This document shows, one piece after another, positions 6,693-14,862 of a stretch of DNA of 43,842 bases (its first letter is position 1; each line of letters starts with the position of its first letter). The notes beneath the pieces were generated by a model. It was not told the DNA's origin, did not search any database, and saw only the letters and a program-made list of their open reading frames with translations. The DNA is from a virus. Both the position numbers and the translations under genes were made by a program. The stretch is from positions 1-43,842 of the IMG/VR virus record IMGVR_UViG_3300027706_000020; one strand, written 5' to 3'.

Positions 6693-7220
6693 ATGGCTAC
6701 AGAGGCAGTAAAATCGGCTCAGATCACCAACCTCGACGCGGTTCCGGTCGTTCGCGTGACGGAAGGCACCGGCGCGCCCGGCTTTCTGCGGTCGGTGGAC
6801 GGTTCGGCGGCGTTTACCAGCGGCCCCACCGCCGGCTCGACCTATCAGCTTGTGCGCCTGCCCACCGCGGCAAAGGTGAAATCCGTCAAGCTGTGGCTCG
6901 ACGCCGCGGTGACCACGTTCACGGGGAACGTCGGCATCTACTACAGCACGTCGTCGAGCGACGGCACGCCGAAGGCTAACCAGGGGACCGCCGTTAACGC
7001 CACGTTCTTCGGCTCGGCTGTCGCTTTGGCCGCGGTTATCGAACCGACCGAGACCTCCGGCCAGAGCGGGACTTATGTGGGCGCGCTGCGGATGAAGCAG
7101 TTGTGGGATGCGCTCGGGCTCTCGACCGATCCCGGCGGGTTCTTCGATCTTGTGGTGACAACCACGGCGACCAACAACGGCGCCGGCGTGGTCAACGGCC
7201 AGGTCGATTTCGTCCTCTAA
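6693..7220 (+). CDS. Putative virion protein after the capsid gene
   Basis: This 175-aa protein is unrecognised. It is rich in Thr, Val, Ala and Gly with alternating hydrophobic residues, which suggests a beta-sandwich. VKSVKLWLDAAVTTFTGNVG (about residues 62-81) is typical of the beta-rich small structural proteins that follow podovirus capsid genes, such as decoration or cement proteins. GAGGA precedes the ATG. Its position right after the capsid gene, under the same strong promoter, points to a high-copy virion part. Function is an inference from position and composition. Confidence 0.7.
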   Translation: MATEAVKSAQITNLDAVPVVRVTEGTGAPGFLRSVDGSAAFTSGPTAGSTYQLVRLPTAAKVKSVKLWLDAAVTTFTGNVGIYYSTSSSDGTPKANQGTAVNATFFGSAVALAAVIEPTETSGQSGTYVGALRMKQLWDALGLSTDPGGFFDLVVTTTATNNGAGVVNGQVDFVL

Positions 7221-7310
7221 GCGAGGCACGTCCGGCGGCCGGCCCGCGAGGCGGGCGCATGGGCGAGGTGATAGCCCTCGACCGGCCGACCGGCGGCATA
7301 GGAGTAGAGA

Positions 7311-7667
7311 ATGGCACGGATTGGCGCGGCGTTGAAGGTGAACAGAGCGACGCTGGGCCAGGAGAGCTTTTCCGGCGTCGTTCACATTTCCGATCCGCAC
7401 AACAGCGCCTCGTTCGACAGCGACCGGACGGCGTTCGAGGCGGCGCTGACGACGCTGGTTGCCGATGGAGCGAGCCCGACGCAGGCGCACGTGACTGCGG
7501 TCAACAACGCCTATACCACGCTTAAAGGCGATTTCGGCGTGACGCCGGCGGTGTCGGATGTGACGCTCTCCATCGACACGACGAAAGTGCCGTCGATTAC
7601 TGTGTTGCGCCAGGTGCTTGATCGCCTGCTCGCAACGCTCTCGGCCACCAGCTATTTCACGCGCTAA
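7311..7667 (+). CDS. Hypothetical virion-region protein
   Basis: This 118-aa protein is unrecognised. It has a mixed alpha/beta look: SFSGVVHISDPHNSASFDSD near residues 19-38, a helical FEAALTTLVADGASPTQAHV part, and a C-terminal PSITVLRQVLDRLLATLS helix (about residues 94-111). GGAG stands before ATG 7311. The 90-bp spacer from the previous gene (7221-7310) is GC-rich with possible stem-loops but no clear promoter. It belongs to the rightward virion operon. Confidence 0.65.
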   Translation: MARIGAALKVNRATLGQESFSGVVHISDPHNSASFDSDRTAFEAALTTLVADGASPTQAHVTAVNNAYTTLKGDFGVTPAVSDVTLSIDTTKVPSITVLRQVLDRLLATLSATSYFTR

Positions 7668-7678
7668 GAGGATCGCCA

Positions 7679-7930
7679 ATGGCTCACCTGATGGTCACGA
7701 TGAACTACAACGACGACGCCGGGTTTCCGACGCCGCAGTTGCCAGTTCGCGAGGTCAAGCCATCCGGCACGATGCGCACCGTGACCGTCATTATCGACGA
7801 GAGCGCGAAGCATCCTGGCATGCGCGATGACATCGAATACAGCGACAGCGAACTGGAACGCATGGCGGTTATTTGCATGCGCCAGGCGCTCAACGAACGC
7901 CGGCGTCGGCGATCGGAGAAGAAGGAGTAA
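7679..7930 (+). CDS. Hypothetical small protein
   Basis: This 83-aa protein is unrecognised. An N-terminal part with MVTMNYNDDAGF and TMRTVTVIIDES beta-like strands is followed by a charged C-terminal helix (SELERMAVICMRQALNERRR, about residues 58-77) ending in Lys/Arg/Glu. A GAGG-type site precedes the ATG. It is spaced 11 bp from the preceding gene and 3 bp from the next, inside the virion operon. Confidence 0.65.
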   Translation: MAHLMVTMNYNDDAGFPTPQLPVREVKPSGTMRTVTVIIDESAKHPGMRDDIEYSDSELERMAVICMRQALNERRRRRSEKKE

Positions 7931-7933
7931 CGC

Positions 7934-8155
7934 ATGGCCGATCATTTCTATTCCGTCGCGAACCCGGCCGTCACCAAGCGGCGTCAGCGCAGCGATATCG
8001 TCGTCGGCACTGCCGCGACCGGGGCCAATCCCATCGAACTGCGGATTACCGACGGCTCGCTCACGGCGCAGCAGGTTTACGATTTCTGCGAGTTCATCGC
8101 CGATCTGTTCTCGGTGCGCGACTTCCAGGTGATCCCGGCCGGCACGGTGCAGTAA
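7934..8155 (+). CDS. Hypothetical small virion-region protein
   Basis: This 73-aa protein is unrecognised. It reads like a compact alpha/beta domain: SDIVVGTAATGANPIELRI (about residues 18-36) as strands, then TAQQVYDFCEFIADLFSVRD (about 42-61) as a helix. AAGGAG precedes ATG 7934 with good spacing. The next gene starts 1 bp after its stop, so translation is coupled. Likely a small structural or assembly protein by position only. Confidence 0.65.
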   Translation: MADHFYSVANPAVTKRRQRSDIVVGTAATGANPIELRITDGSLTAQQVYDFCEFIADLFSVRDFQVIPAGTVQ

Positions 8156-8156
8156 C

Positions 8157-8444
8157 ATGCGGGCCACTGATAGCTATTTCGCCAGCAACATCAACGCCAC
8201 GACCGCCGCGTTCATCTTGACCGGCGGCAAATACGGCGTCGATTGCATGGCGACGTTCGGCGGCGGCAGCGTCAAGCTGCAAAAGGTGCTGGGCGACGGC
8301 GCGACGTTGCAGTCGGTGTCGAGCGCCACCGATTTCACCGCCAATGGCTACGCCACGGTCGATTTGCCGCACGGCTCCTACAAGCTGGTCATTGCGACCG
8401 CGACGGGCGTTTACGTCCAAATCAAGCGTATCCCCGGCGAATAA
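8157..8444 (+). CDS. Hypothetical small virion-region protein
   Basis: This 95-aa protein is unrecognised. Its sequence suggests a beta-sandwich: ALTITG-like strands such as AAFILTGGKYGVDCMATFGG (about residues 17-36), VKLQKVLGDGATLQSVSSAT and a C-terminal YKLVIATATGVYVQIKRIPG. Short beta proteins of this form occur before tail tubular genes in BPP-1-like and related podoviruses. It begins 1 bp after the previous stop. Function is not shown by the sequence. Confidence 0.65.
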   Translation: MRATDSYFASNINATTAAFILTGGKYGVDCMATFGGGSVKLQKVLGDGATLQSVSSATDFTANGYATVDLPHGSYKLVIATATGVYVQIKRIPGE

Positions 8445-8456
8445 AGGAGGCCGAGC

Positions 8457-9605
8457 GTGCCGGCCTTCTCGACACAGGAAGACATCGCAGCCCGAGCGCT
8501 CCAGCTTTGCGGTGCCGAGCGCCTGCTGGCGGGAGAGACATTGGCGGCGCCCAAGAGCAAGGGCGCGCGCGAGATTGCCGTCTGTTACGACAAGATGCGC
8601 GTTACCGAGATGAGCGACCACTACTGGGTGTTTTCGCTTAAGCGCGCCGTCTTGCGGCCAATCGACACGACGACGCGGCTGCTGACGCCGCCCGCCTGGA
8701 GCAATATCACCACCTACCTGCCCGGCGCGATCGTGTCCTACAACGGCGACTACTGGGTCTCGACGACAAACGACAATCTCGGCAATACGCCGGGGACGGA
8801 CGGGGCGACCGTATGGGACAAGTATTTTGGCCCGCTGAGTGTGATGCCATTCGACACATCGGGCGCCACGGCTTACGCGGCGGGCGAATTGGTCTATGTG
8901 GTCACCGGCGCCGGCACATATGATGTCTTTGCCTCATTGCAGGCCGGCAACAGCGATCCTCCCGAGACGGTGACGGCGTTCGATCCGACCGTCACCTACT
9001 ACAAAAATCAGATCGTTTCCCAGTCGAGCGTCAACTACCAGAGCCTAGTGGACCTCAACCTCGGGCAGACGCCGCCGAGCGCGAGCTATTGGACGACGAC
9101 CCTGACGTTCCCGGCCGTCAGCAACAAGTGGCTGAAAATCACCGGCGCGACGCTGAGCCCGATCATCCTCTCGTGGCCGATCGGTACCGGGCCGCTCAGC
9201 GACACCAGCACACGGAACGTCTACCGGCTCCCGAGCGGCTATCTGCGCCGGGCGCCGCAGGACCCGAAGACCGGGCTTGTGACGCCGCTCGGTGCACCGA
9301 CCGGCAAGATGGCCGACGACTGGCTCTATGAGGGCGTTTATTTCACCAGCGCCGACGGCTCGGCGCTCGATTACCGCTTTGTCGCCGACGTTACCAACGT
9401 GTCGGCGTTCGATCCCTGTTTCGCCGATGCCCTGGCCGCGAAGATCGCGCGCGAAATTGTCGAGCCGCTGACGCAATCGGCCGACAAGTATGCCCGCATC
9501 GACCGCGCCTATAAGGAGGCGATGGCCGGAGCGGTGCTGCGCGACGCGATCGAGCGTGGGCCGACGGTGAGCGTGGAGGACAACTACATTGCCTGCCGGC
9601 TCTAA
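8457..9605 (+). CDS. Tail tubular protein A-like (gp11-type) adaptor with inserted beta domains
   Basis: This 382-aa protein starts like podovirus tail tubular A/adaptor proteins: IAARALQLCGAERL (about residues 10-23) and REIAVCYDKMRVTEMSDHYW (about 40-59), and ends with a helical FADALAAKIAREIVEPLTQS (about 322-341) and an ARIDRAYKEAM helix, both typical of the gp11 fold. Between them lie two Trp/Tyr-rich modules (WSNITTYLPGAIVSYNGDYW at about 82-101; DPTVTYYKNQIVSQ at about 179-192) that resemble small carbohydrate-binding repeats and make the protein longer than T7 gp11 (about 196 aa). It would sit between portal and nozzle. GTG start after AAAGGAGG. Confidence 0.75.
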   Translation: MPAFSTQEDIAARALQLCGAERLLAGETLAAPKSKGAREIAVCYDKMRVTEMSDHYWVFSLKRAVLRPIDTTTRLLTPPAWSNITTYLPGAIVSYNGDYWVSTTNDNLGNTPGTDGATVWDKYFGPLSVMPFDTSGATAYAAGELVYVVTGAGTYDVFASLQAGNSDPPETVTAFDPTVTYYKNQIVSQSSVNYQSLVDLNLGQTPPSASYWTTTLTFPAVSNKWLKITGATLSPIILSWPIGTGPLSDTSTRNVYRLPSGYLRRAPQDPKTGLVTPLGAPTGKMADDWLYEGVYFTSADGSALDYRFVADVTNVSAFDPCFADALAAKIAREIVEPLTQSADKYARIDRAYKEAMAGAVLRDAIERGPTVSVEDNYIACRL

Positions 9606-9753
9606 CTTCGATCCGCATGTCGCGGTCGCCATTCTTTGCATCGCCGCTGCGACGATGGCCGCGGCGATTGCCTACGCGCTGATCAATGCCGATCCGCACC
9701 GGCCGAAGGAACCTCCGCCGCTTGACGACACGCCGTATTTTCCGGGGCTGTGA
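9589..9753 (+). CDS. Small membrane peptide with TTG start
   Basis: A 54-aa frame starting at TTG 9589, with GGAGGA 8 bp upstream, runs to TGA 9751-9753. The peptide starts MPAGSNFDPH, has one hydrophobic helix (VAVAILCIAAATMAAAIAYA, about residues 11-30) and a Pro-rich acidic tail ending DDTPYFPGL. Its start overlaps the end of the tubular A-like gene and its stop overlaps the ATG at 9753 (TGATG), the tight packing expected of a real gene. A single-span protein inside the tail cluster could be a virion or ejection accessory; the function is unknown. Confidence 0.6.
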   Translation: MPAGSNFDPHVAVAILCIAAATMAAAIAYALINADPHRPKEPPPLDDTPYFPGL

Positions 9754-12700
9754 TGCCAAGATCGTCGTACAGCCAATCGAATTTCCTTGGCGGTGAGTGG
9801 GCGCCGCAGGCGCAGGGTCGCAGCGAAGACCCGCGTTACGCTACGGCGCTCTCGCGCTGCTTCAATGCGTTGCCGGTTGAGGAAGGGGCGTGGATCAGGC
9901 GTTCGGGAACGCAGCGTCTCGGCCCGACTTACAAGCAGGCGCAGGCGAGAATTCTGCCGTTCGTATCCTCGACTTCGTGCGCTTTTGTATGCGAGTTCAC
10001 CGACGGCAATCTCCAGTTCTGGTCGGGGCCGGCGCCGATCTTCACTAACGATCCGCGCACCGTCTCGGCGGCCAGTCTAAATTTCGCAGGTATTTTGACG
10101 CTGACGCTCGATGCCGCGCATGGCTGGACGGTTGGCGATACGGTCATGTTTTCGTTTCCGGCCGGTTATAGCCAAACGCTCGAAAGCAACTGCCGCGGTC
10201 GAGTATTTCAGGCAATTTCCGGCACGACGGGCTCGACGCTCGTTTTGGGCGATATCTTGGGCAACGGATTGCCGATCACCTTGCCGAGCGGGGGCTTGGT
10301 TGGCGCGACGGTGCTGCGGATCAAGCGGTTCGCGGCGCCGTGGCATGCGGCGGACCTTGCCGGGTTGCGGATTGTGCAGGCACAGAACAACGCGGTGATC
10401 CTGAGCGCTGGCTTGCCGCCGTACACGCTGACGGTGCAGGAACCGACCGGCAACAACGACCCGACATTCTCTTTGGCTTCTACCGATTTTGCGGACGGCC
10501 CCTATCTCGACCCGTCGGGTGACACTTGCACGGTGTCGGGGTTTACCGGCACGATCACGGTGACGGCTTCGACGACGACGCCGTTTTCCTCGACCGACCT
10601 GGGCCGCCATATCCGCCTGTTTTCGCAGCCGCCGGCTTGGAACGCCGGCACCCCCTATGTGACGGGCAATCTGGTAACTGGGCCGGACGGGGTGTCGTGG
10701 TGGCAGGCTATCGCCAACAACACCGGCGTCACGCCCGGCACGATGACGGTGGTAAACGGTGTTAACACTGTGGTGTGGGTTCCCTCGGCAAACGCCGGCT
10801 CCTGGGCATGGGGCAAGATCGCGTCCTATGTCAGCCCGAGCCAGGTGACGGTCACGCTCGACACCAGCATTCCCGGCATGGTGTTGAACTCGGCCAACGG
10901 GACGACCATGAGCCTGTTCCGGCTCGGGGTCTACACATCGGCCCAATATCCGACCGTCGGCACCTACCATGAGGGCCGGCTTTGGCTGGCCGGGGCGGTG
11001 CCAAACCGCTTCGACAGTTCCATCTCCAACTTGCGAGCGCCAACCGATCCTGTCACTCGCTTTGTGTTTTCGCCAACCGATCCGAACGGTAACGTTCTCG
11101 ACAGCAGCGGCATCAGCGAGACACTGAACTCGACGGAACTGAACACGTTCCAGTGGATGTTGCCCGACGACCGCGGGATTGTCTGCGGGACGCTTGGTGG
11201 CGAGTGGATCATTGAGGCGAGCGCGCTGAGCGATCCGCTGACGCCGACGAGCATTCAGGCGCACCAAACGACCAAATATGGCAGCAAGTTCGTCGAGGCG
11301 CGCCGGGCCGGCATGGCGATCATTTTTGTTCAGCGTTTCGGCCGGCGCGTCATCGAGTATCTGGCCGACGCCTTCACCGGGCGGTTCTCCGGTTCGCATC
11401 TCAATGAGATGTCGAAGCATCTGTCGATTTCCGGCGTGGTTGAGCTGGCTTATCAGGAAGAAAGCGCGCCGGTGATCTGGGCTCGCATGGCCGATGGTTC
11501 TCTCGCTGGCTGTACCTATCGCCGGGTGAGCCGATTTGTGACGGAAAAGCCGGTGTTCTCGGGCTGGCACAAGCACCAACACGGTTCGCCGCGGGCCACG
11601 TTCGAGGGGATGTGCATACTTCCTCGGGAAGACGGTTTGAGCGACGCTTTGTATTTGGTGGTCAACGATGGCCTGCAACGGTATATTGAGATCATGCGGC
11701 CATTGTTCGAGCCGGCGAAGGACACGATCCGCAATGCTTGGCATATTGACGCCGCACCCGGTAATGCCGTCGCTACGTCGCTGGTCAAGTGCGGGTTTTA
11801 CGTGCCTTCGATCGGGATCAGCGGCACTGGCTCGGTGGCGGCTGATTGGCCTAATGCAAGTATTGATAACCTGCCTGGTCGTGCAACGATCGCACCGGGT
11901 ACGACGTTGACCGCGGCTAATCAGGGTTTGGCGTTCGGCGTCCTAAAGGACGGCGTGAAATTTAACGGCTATAGCTTGCTGTATAATCTTGGTTTTAGCA
12001 CGTTAGAAACTGCATTTTCTTTATCTTGTTGGATTTACACCGAAGGACAATCGGGGGTTCTTGTAGGAACTCCTATGCAATTATTCGGTACATTTTGGAC
12101 TGGCTATGAGATTTCTCAAATACTCGGAATTACCGATTTGTCTAAATTATTGGCAATCGGTGGAACATACAATGGCATCGGCGGCCCGGGGACCGGCGGT
12201 AACGCGATACTCGGGAGTAATGGCCCCACTCCGGGCGGCGGAGCTTGGCACCACCTCATGCTATCGATAGACTTGTTACTCGGCGAAGTTTCTATTTACA
12301 TGGACAACACTGACTTATCTCGGCTTGGTTTGCCGTATAATAACGGGTTCGATCTTTCGAAATTGGCAGTTGGCGGCCAAGAATTCATTTCGCTTCCAAC
12401 GTCATCGTCTGCGCCGGAATTGATTTCGACAACGCAAATCCCGAATGGTAACGGTTTGATTGCTGCGATGGCTGAGCTGTGGATCACCAATACTTATGTC
12501 GATTGGACCAATGCCGCCAATCGAGCAAAATTTCATATCTCGGATTTGTCCGGGCTCAATTTCGCGCCATGCGACCTGGGCAATCGCGGGCAGCTTCCTT
12601 TCGGAACTCAGCCCAAGGTCTATCTCGCTGGTAACCCCTCGCAGTTCCGGTTCAACCGGGCGCGCCGGATGCAGATCGGTACCTACAACGGGTTCCTCGA

Positions 12701-12767
12701 CACCAACGAGATTGATCCGAGGGAAACCACGCTCGATCCGTCCGATGTCGGAGTGCCGTCATTATGA
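9753..12767 (+). CDS. Tail tubular protein B-like (gp12-type) nozzle protein with LamG-like insert
   Basis: This 1004-aa protein opens with SQSNFLGGEWAPQAQGR and YATALSRCFNALPVEEGAWI, hallmarks of the podovirus nozzle/stabilisation family related to T7 gp12. The middle (about residues 400-560) keeps the GRLWLAGA, TLGGEWIIEA and YGSKFVEARR segments of this family. Residues about 690-930 look like a concanavalin/LamG domain (AFSLSCWIYTEG; GGAWHHLMLSIDLLLGEVSI), a ligand-binding fold. The DNA for this insert (about 11930-12530) falls to roughly 40-45% G+C against over 60% around it, so it was probably acquired. A GTG at 9750 directly precedes the ATG and is an alternative start. Confidence 0.8.
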   Translation: MPRSSYSQSNFLGGEWAPQAQGRSEDPRYATALSRCFNALPVEEGAWIRRSGTQRLGPTYKQAQARILPFVSSTSCAFVCEFTDGNLQFWSGPAPIFTNDPRTVSAASLNFAGILTLTLDAAHGWTVGDTVMFSFPAGYSQTLESNCRGRVFQAISGTTGSTLVLGDILGNGLPITLPSGGLVGATVLRIKRFAAPWHAADLAGLRIVQAQNNAVILSAGLPPYTLTVQEPTGNNDPTFSLASTDFADGPYLDPSGDTCTVSGFTGTITVTASTTTPFSSTDLGRHIRLFSQPPAWNAGTPYVTGNLVTGPDGVSWWQAIANNTGVTPGTMTVVNGVNTVVWVPSANAGSWAWGKIASYVSPSQVTVTLDTSIPGMVLNSANGTTMSLFRLGVYTSAQYPTVGTYHEGRLWLAGAVPNRFDSSISNLRAPTDPVTRFVFSPTDPNGNVLDSSGISETLNSTELNTFQWMLPDDRGIVCGTLGGEWIIEASALSDPLTPTSIQAHQTTKYGSKFVEARRAGMAIIFVQRFGRRVIEYLADAFTGRFSGSHLNEMSKHLSISGVVELAYQEESAPVIWARMADGSLAGCTYRRVSRFVTEKPVFSGWHKHQHGSPRATFEGMCILPREDGLSDALYLVVNDGLQRYIEIMRPLFEPAKDTIRNAWHIDAAPGNAVATSLVKCGFYVPSIGISGTGSVAADWPNASIDNLPGRATIAPGTTLTAANQGLAFGVLKDGVKFNGYSLLYNLGFSTLETAFSLSCWIYTEGQSGVLVGTPMQLFGTFWTGYEISQILGITDLSKLLAIGGTYNGIGGPGTGGNAILGSNGPTPGGGAWHHLMLSIDLLLGEVSIYMDNTDLSRLGLPYNNGFDLSKLAVGGQEFISLPTSSSAPELISTTQIPNGNGLIAAMAELWITNTYVDWTNAANRAKFHISDLSGLNFAPCDLGNRGQLPFGTQPKVYLAGNPSQFRFNRARRMQIGTYNGFLDTNEIDPRETTLDPSDVGVPSL

Positions 12768-13381
12768 GCGACGGCGTGACCTTTTCCGGGCTGCAACAGT
12801 TGCCGGGCTCGCTCGTTCGAGCCTGGGTTGCCGGGCTCGACTGCGGCACTTACACCGTAGCCGTTAACGGGACGATTTTCGTCCCGTTCTATGCCGATCC
12901 CAATGGGCTGTTCGAGCCGGGTTACCTCAACGCGGTCAGCGTTCAAGGCGGCTACGGCGATGCTGAAATGGCGCTGACGATCACCAATGGCGCCGGCGAC
13001 AGCGTTACCGTCTATGTGCCGGTGGTGATCGGCTACGCGTTCAGTAGTCAGGGGCAGATGCTCCGGCCGGCGACCGCCGATCAGACGAAATCGCCACAGG
13101 GGCCGGCGCTCGGCAAGACTCGGCGTAATCACCGCTTCGCGGTGTTGCTCAGCAAGACGCAGGGGATTGCGTTTGGCACCGACCTCAACAACACGACCGC
13201 GGCGCCGCTGCGCGATAGCACCGATGGCGAAACGACGGCCGACACCCTATTTAACGGGGTGCACCGTGGCGAAATGGAGGACAGCTACAGCTTCGACGGT
13301 GCCTTGTGCTGGCGCATCGACGGTCCGCATCCGGCGGTCGTGTGCGCAATCAGCGGTTTTCTTGAGACTGAGGAACTGTAA
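12764..13381 (+). CDS. Putative tail-associated protein
   Basis: This 205-aa protein overlaps the nozzle gene by ATGA. The N-terminal half has beta-rich GLDCGTYTVAVNGTIFVPF (about residues 26-44) and YVPVVIGYAFSSQGQMLRP (about 83-101), the second being the motif that in many podovirus nozzle proteins comes near the C-terminus. Thus it may be the split-off C-terminal domain of the gp12-like protein. Then follow LGKTRRNHRFAVLLSKTQGI and an end IDGPHPAVVCAISGFLETEE, also usual for nozzle C-termini. The stop overlaps the next ATG by one base. Confidence 0.7.
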   Translation: MSDGVTFSGLQQLPGSLVRAWVAGLDCGTYTVAVNGTIFVPFYADPNGLFEPGYLNAVSVQGGYGDAEMALTITNGAGDSVTVYVPVVIGYAFSSQGQMLRPATADQTKSPQGPALGKTRRNHRFAVLLSKTQGIAFGTDLNNTTAAPLRDSTDGETTADTLFNGVHRGEMEDSYSFDGALCWRIDGPHPAVVCAISGFLETEEL

Positions 13382-14127
13382 TGGCCGCCTCTATATTCGA
13401 CCAAGGGCCTGATTTACGGACGATCCGAGCGAACACGGCGACGCTCAATGAGATTGTTTCGTCCGTCTTGTCGCTGCGCGCTCAGTCTCAGCTTGACCAA
13501 GCTAAGGCGACGGCGGCAGAAGCGCAAGCGCAAGGTTCCCAGGCCGAAGCCGGCGCCTATACGACATCGGCCACGATCGCCGAGCAGAACGCGTTTCTCG
13601 CCGAAGCGAGCGGGAAAATTCAGCAGTATCAGCAGTTACGATCGGCCTTTCAGACGATCGGCGCGCAGAAGGCCGCCGTCGCCGCGGCCGGGTTTGCCTC
13701 GTCCGGCTCGTCGCTCGATCTACTGCGGTCGAGCACACAGCAAGCTTATCTGCAAAACCAGATACTCGGGATCAATGCCGCCTCGGCGCAAAGCGGCTAT
13801 CTCGGGCAGGCCGCGGCCAGTAGGGCGGAAGCGACGGCGGCGACCGCGGCGTCCACTGCGCAACTGGCCCTCGCGCAGCAAGCGCGGCAAGCCAGCGAGA
13901 TTGCGCAAGCGCAGGCTACCAATGAGGCAAACGCGCTCAAATCGGTATTCCCCAGCACGCCCCAGTCTGCAATGGCTTCGGAGGCGGCAGGCGGCGGTCC
14001 GATTGATACCTCCAATTTTGCCAAAGCACTTTCAATTCAGACGGGCGTTGGTGGCGGCATGGTATATACGGGTAACGGATGGGTGCCTGTCGGCACGATA
14101 AATTGGCATACCGGCAAGCCGTATTAA
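13381..14127 (+). CDS. Internal virion protein, gp14-like
   Basis: This 248-aa protein is Ala/Gln/Ser-rich and almost wholly helical (residues about 30-190), with the segment AGFASSGSSLDLLRSSTQQA near residues 100-119. That pattern is characteristic of gp14-like internal virion proteins of podoviruses, which exit the head early in ejection and form a channel through the outer membrane. The C-terminus (TGVGGGMVYTGNGWVPVG) is Gly-rich. The start ATG overlaps the preceding TAA by one base. Identification rests on composition and on order: nozzle, gp14-like, two middle proteins, very large protein. Confidence 0.7.
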   Translation: MAASIFDQGPDLRTIRANTATLNEIVSSVLSLRAQSQLDQAKATAAEAQAQGSQAEAGAYTTSATIAEQNAFLAEASGKIQQYQQLRSAFQTIGAQKAAVAAAGFASSGSSLDLLRSSTQQAYLQNQILGINAASAQSGYLGQAAASRAEATAATAASTAQLALAQQARQASEIAQAQATNEANALKSVFPSTPQSAMASEAAGGGPIDTSNFAKALSIQTGVGGGMVYTGNGWVPVGTINWHTGKPY

Positions 14128-14138
14128 AAGGTTGAGCA

Positions 14139-14861
14139 ATGCCGAAAATTCCTGTCTATGACGCCACGCAAGACAAAATTTCGCCGAGTGATCTTGGCTT
14201 CACCGCCTATGAGACGGCGGGGCGCCGGCTAGGGCCGCTCTACGATCGAGCAGCGGAGGCGATCAAAGAGGGTGGCGTATTGGCCGCCGAGGAAATCAAA
14301 GACTCCGACTGGCCGCTGGCGTTCGCCCGGTTTCGCACGGCGACGACGGGCGTCTCCATCCATTTCGCCGGCGGCCGCGGGGGTGGCGGTGGCGGAGGCC
14401 GCGGCGGCCGAGCGATACCTTTTGTCCCGATGATGAGCCGCAGCGCACCGATTTTGAGTGGGATTGCGAAGTCGGCAGTCGAGAAGCCGTTCGATTTTGC
14501 CGCGTTCCCCGAGGCAAAAGAGCAACGGCAGATCAGCGAGGCGGCAAACGACTGGTATTACGGCCGGAAGGACGCGGCCGGCAATCCGATCACGTCTGTC
14601 AAAACGTTATCCGACAGCAACTACGACAGATCGGGCAACTACATCGAACCGCTTGCGGGCGGCGGCAACAGCAGCGGCATTTTTGGCGGCTTGCAAGGAG
14701 CAGACTTCGGCCAGGCGGCATCGGACATCGCCCAGGATGTCAGCAACTACGGACCGGTCGGAGCGGCCGTCGCCGGCGCTGTTCAATCCATGAGCGACGC
14801 GGCATCTTCCTTTGCCTCGGAAGCCGGGCAGTTTTGGGACGACATAACGACGGCGCAATGA
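14139..14861 (+). CDS. Putative internal virion protein with Gly-rich linker
   Basis: This 240-aa protein is unrecognised. Residues 1-65 are mixed, then a Gly/Arg-rich stretch at about residues 69-90 (GGRGGGGGGGRGGRA) forms a flexible linker, then a predicted helical C-terminal part with DFGQAASDIAQDVSNYGPVG (about 186-205) and SMSDAASSFASEAGQFW. Its place between the gp14-like gene and the two large internal-type genes suggests it is carried in the capsid. AAGG stands upstream of ATG 14139. The next gene begins 1 bp after its stop. Confidence 0.65.
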   Translation: MPKIPVYDATQDKISPSDLGFTAYETAGRRLGPLYDRAAEAIKEGGVLAAEEIKDSDWPLAFARFRTATTGVSIHFAGGRGGGGGGGRGGRAIPFVPMMSRSAPILSGIAKSAVEKPFDFAAFPEAKEQRQISEAANDWYYGRKDAAGNPITSVKTLSDSNYDRSGNYIEPLAGGGNSSGIFGGLQGADFGQAASDIAQDVSNYGPVGAAVAGAVQSMSDAASSFASEAGQFWDDITTAQ

Positions 14862-14862
14862 C

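Noticed and set aside
10077-11744. 555-aa open frame on the minus strand
   Set aside because: It lies wholly antisense to the nozzle gene, is rich in Arg/His/Pro/Gly as expected of a GC-rich shadow frame, and has no ribosome site or motif.
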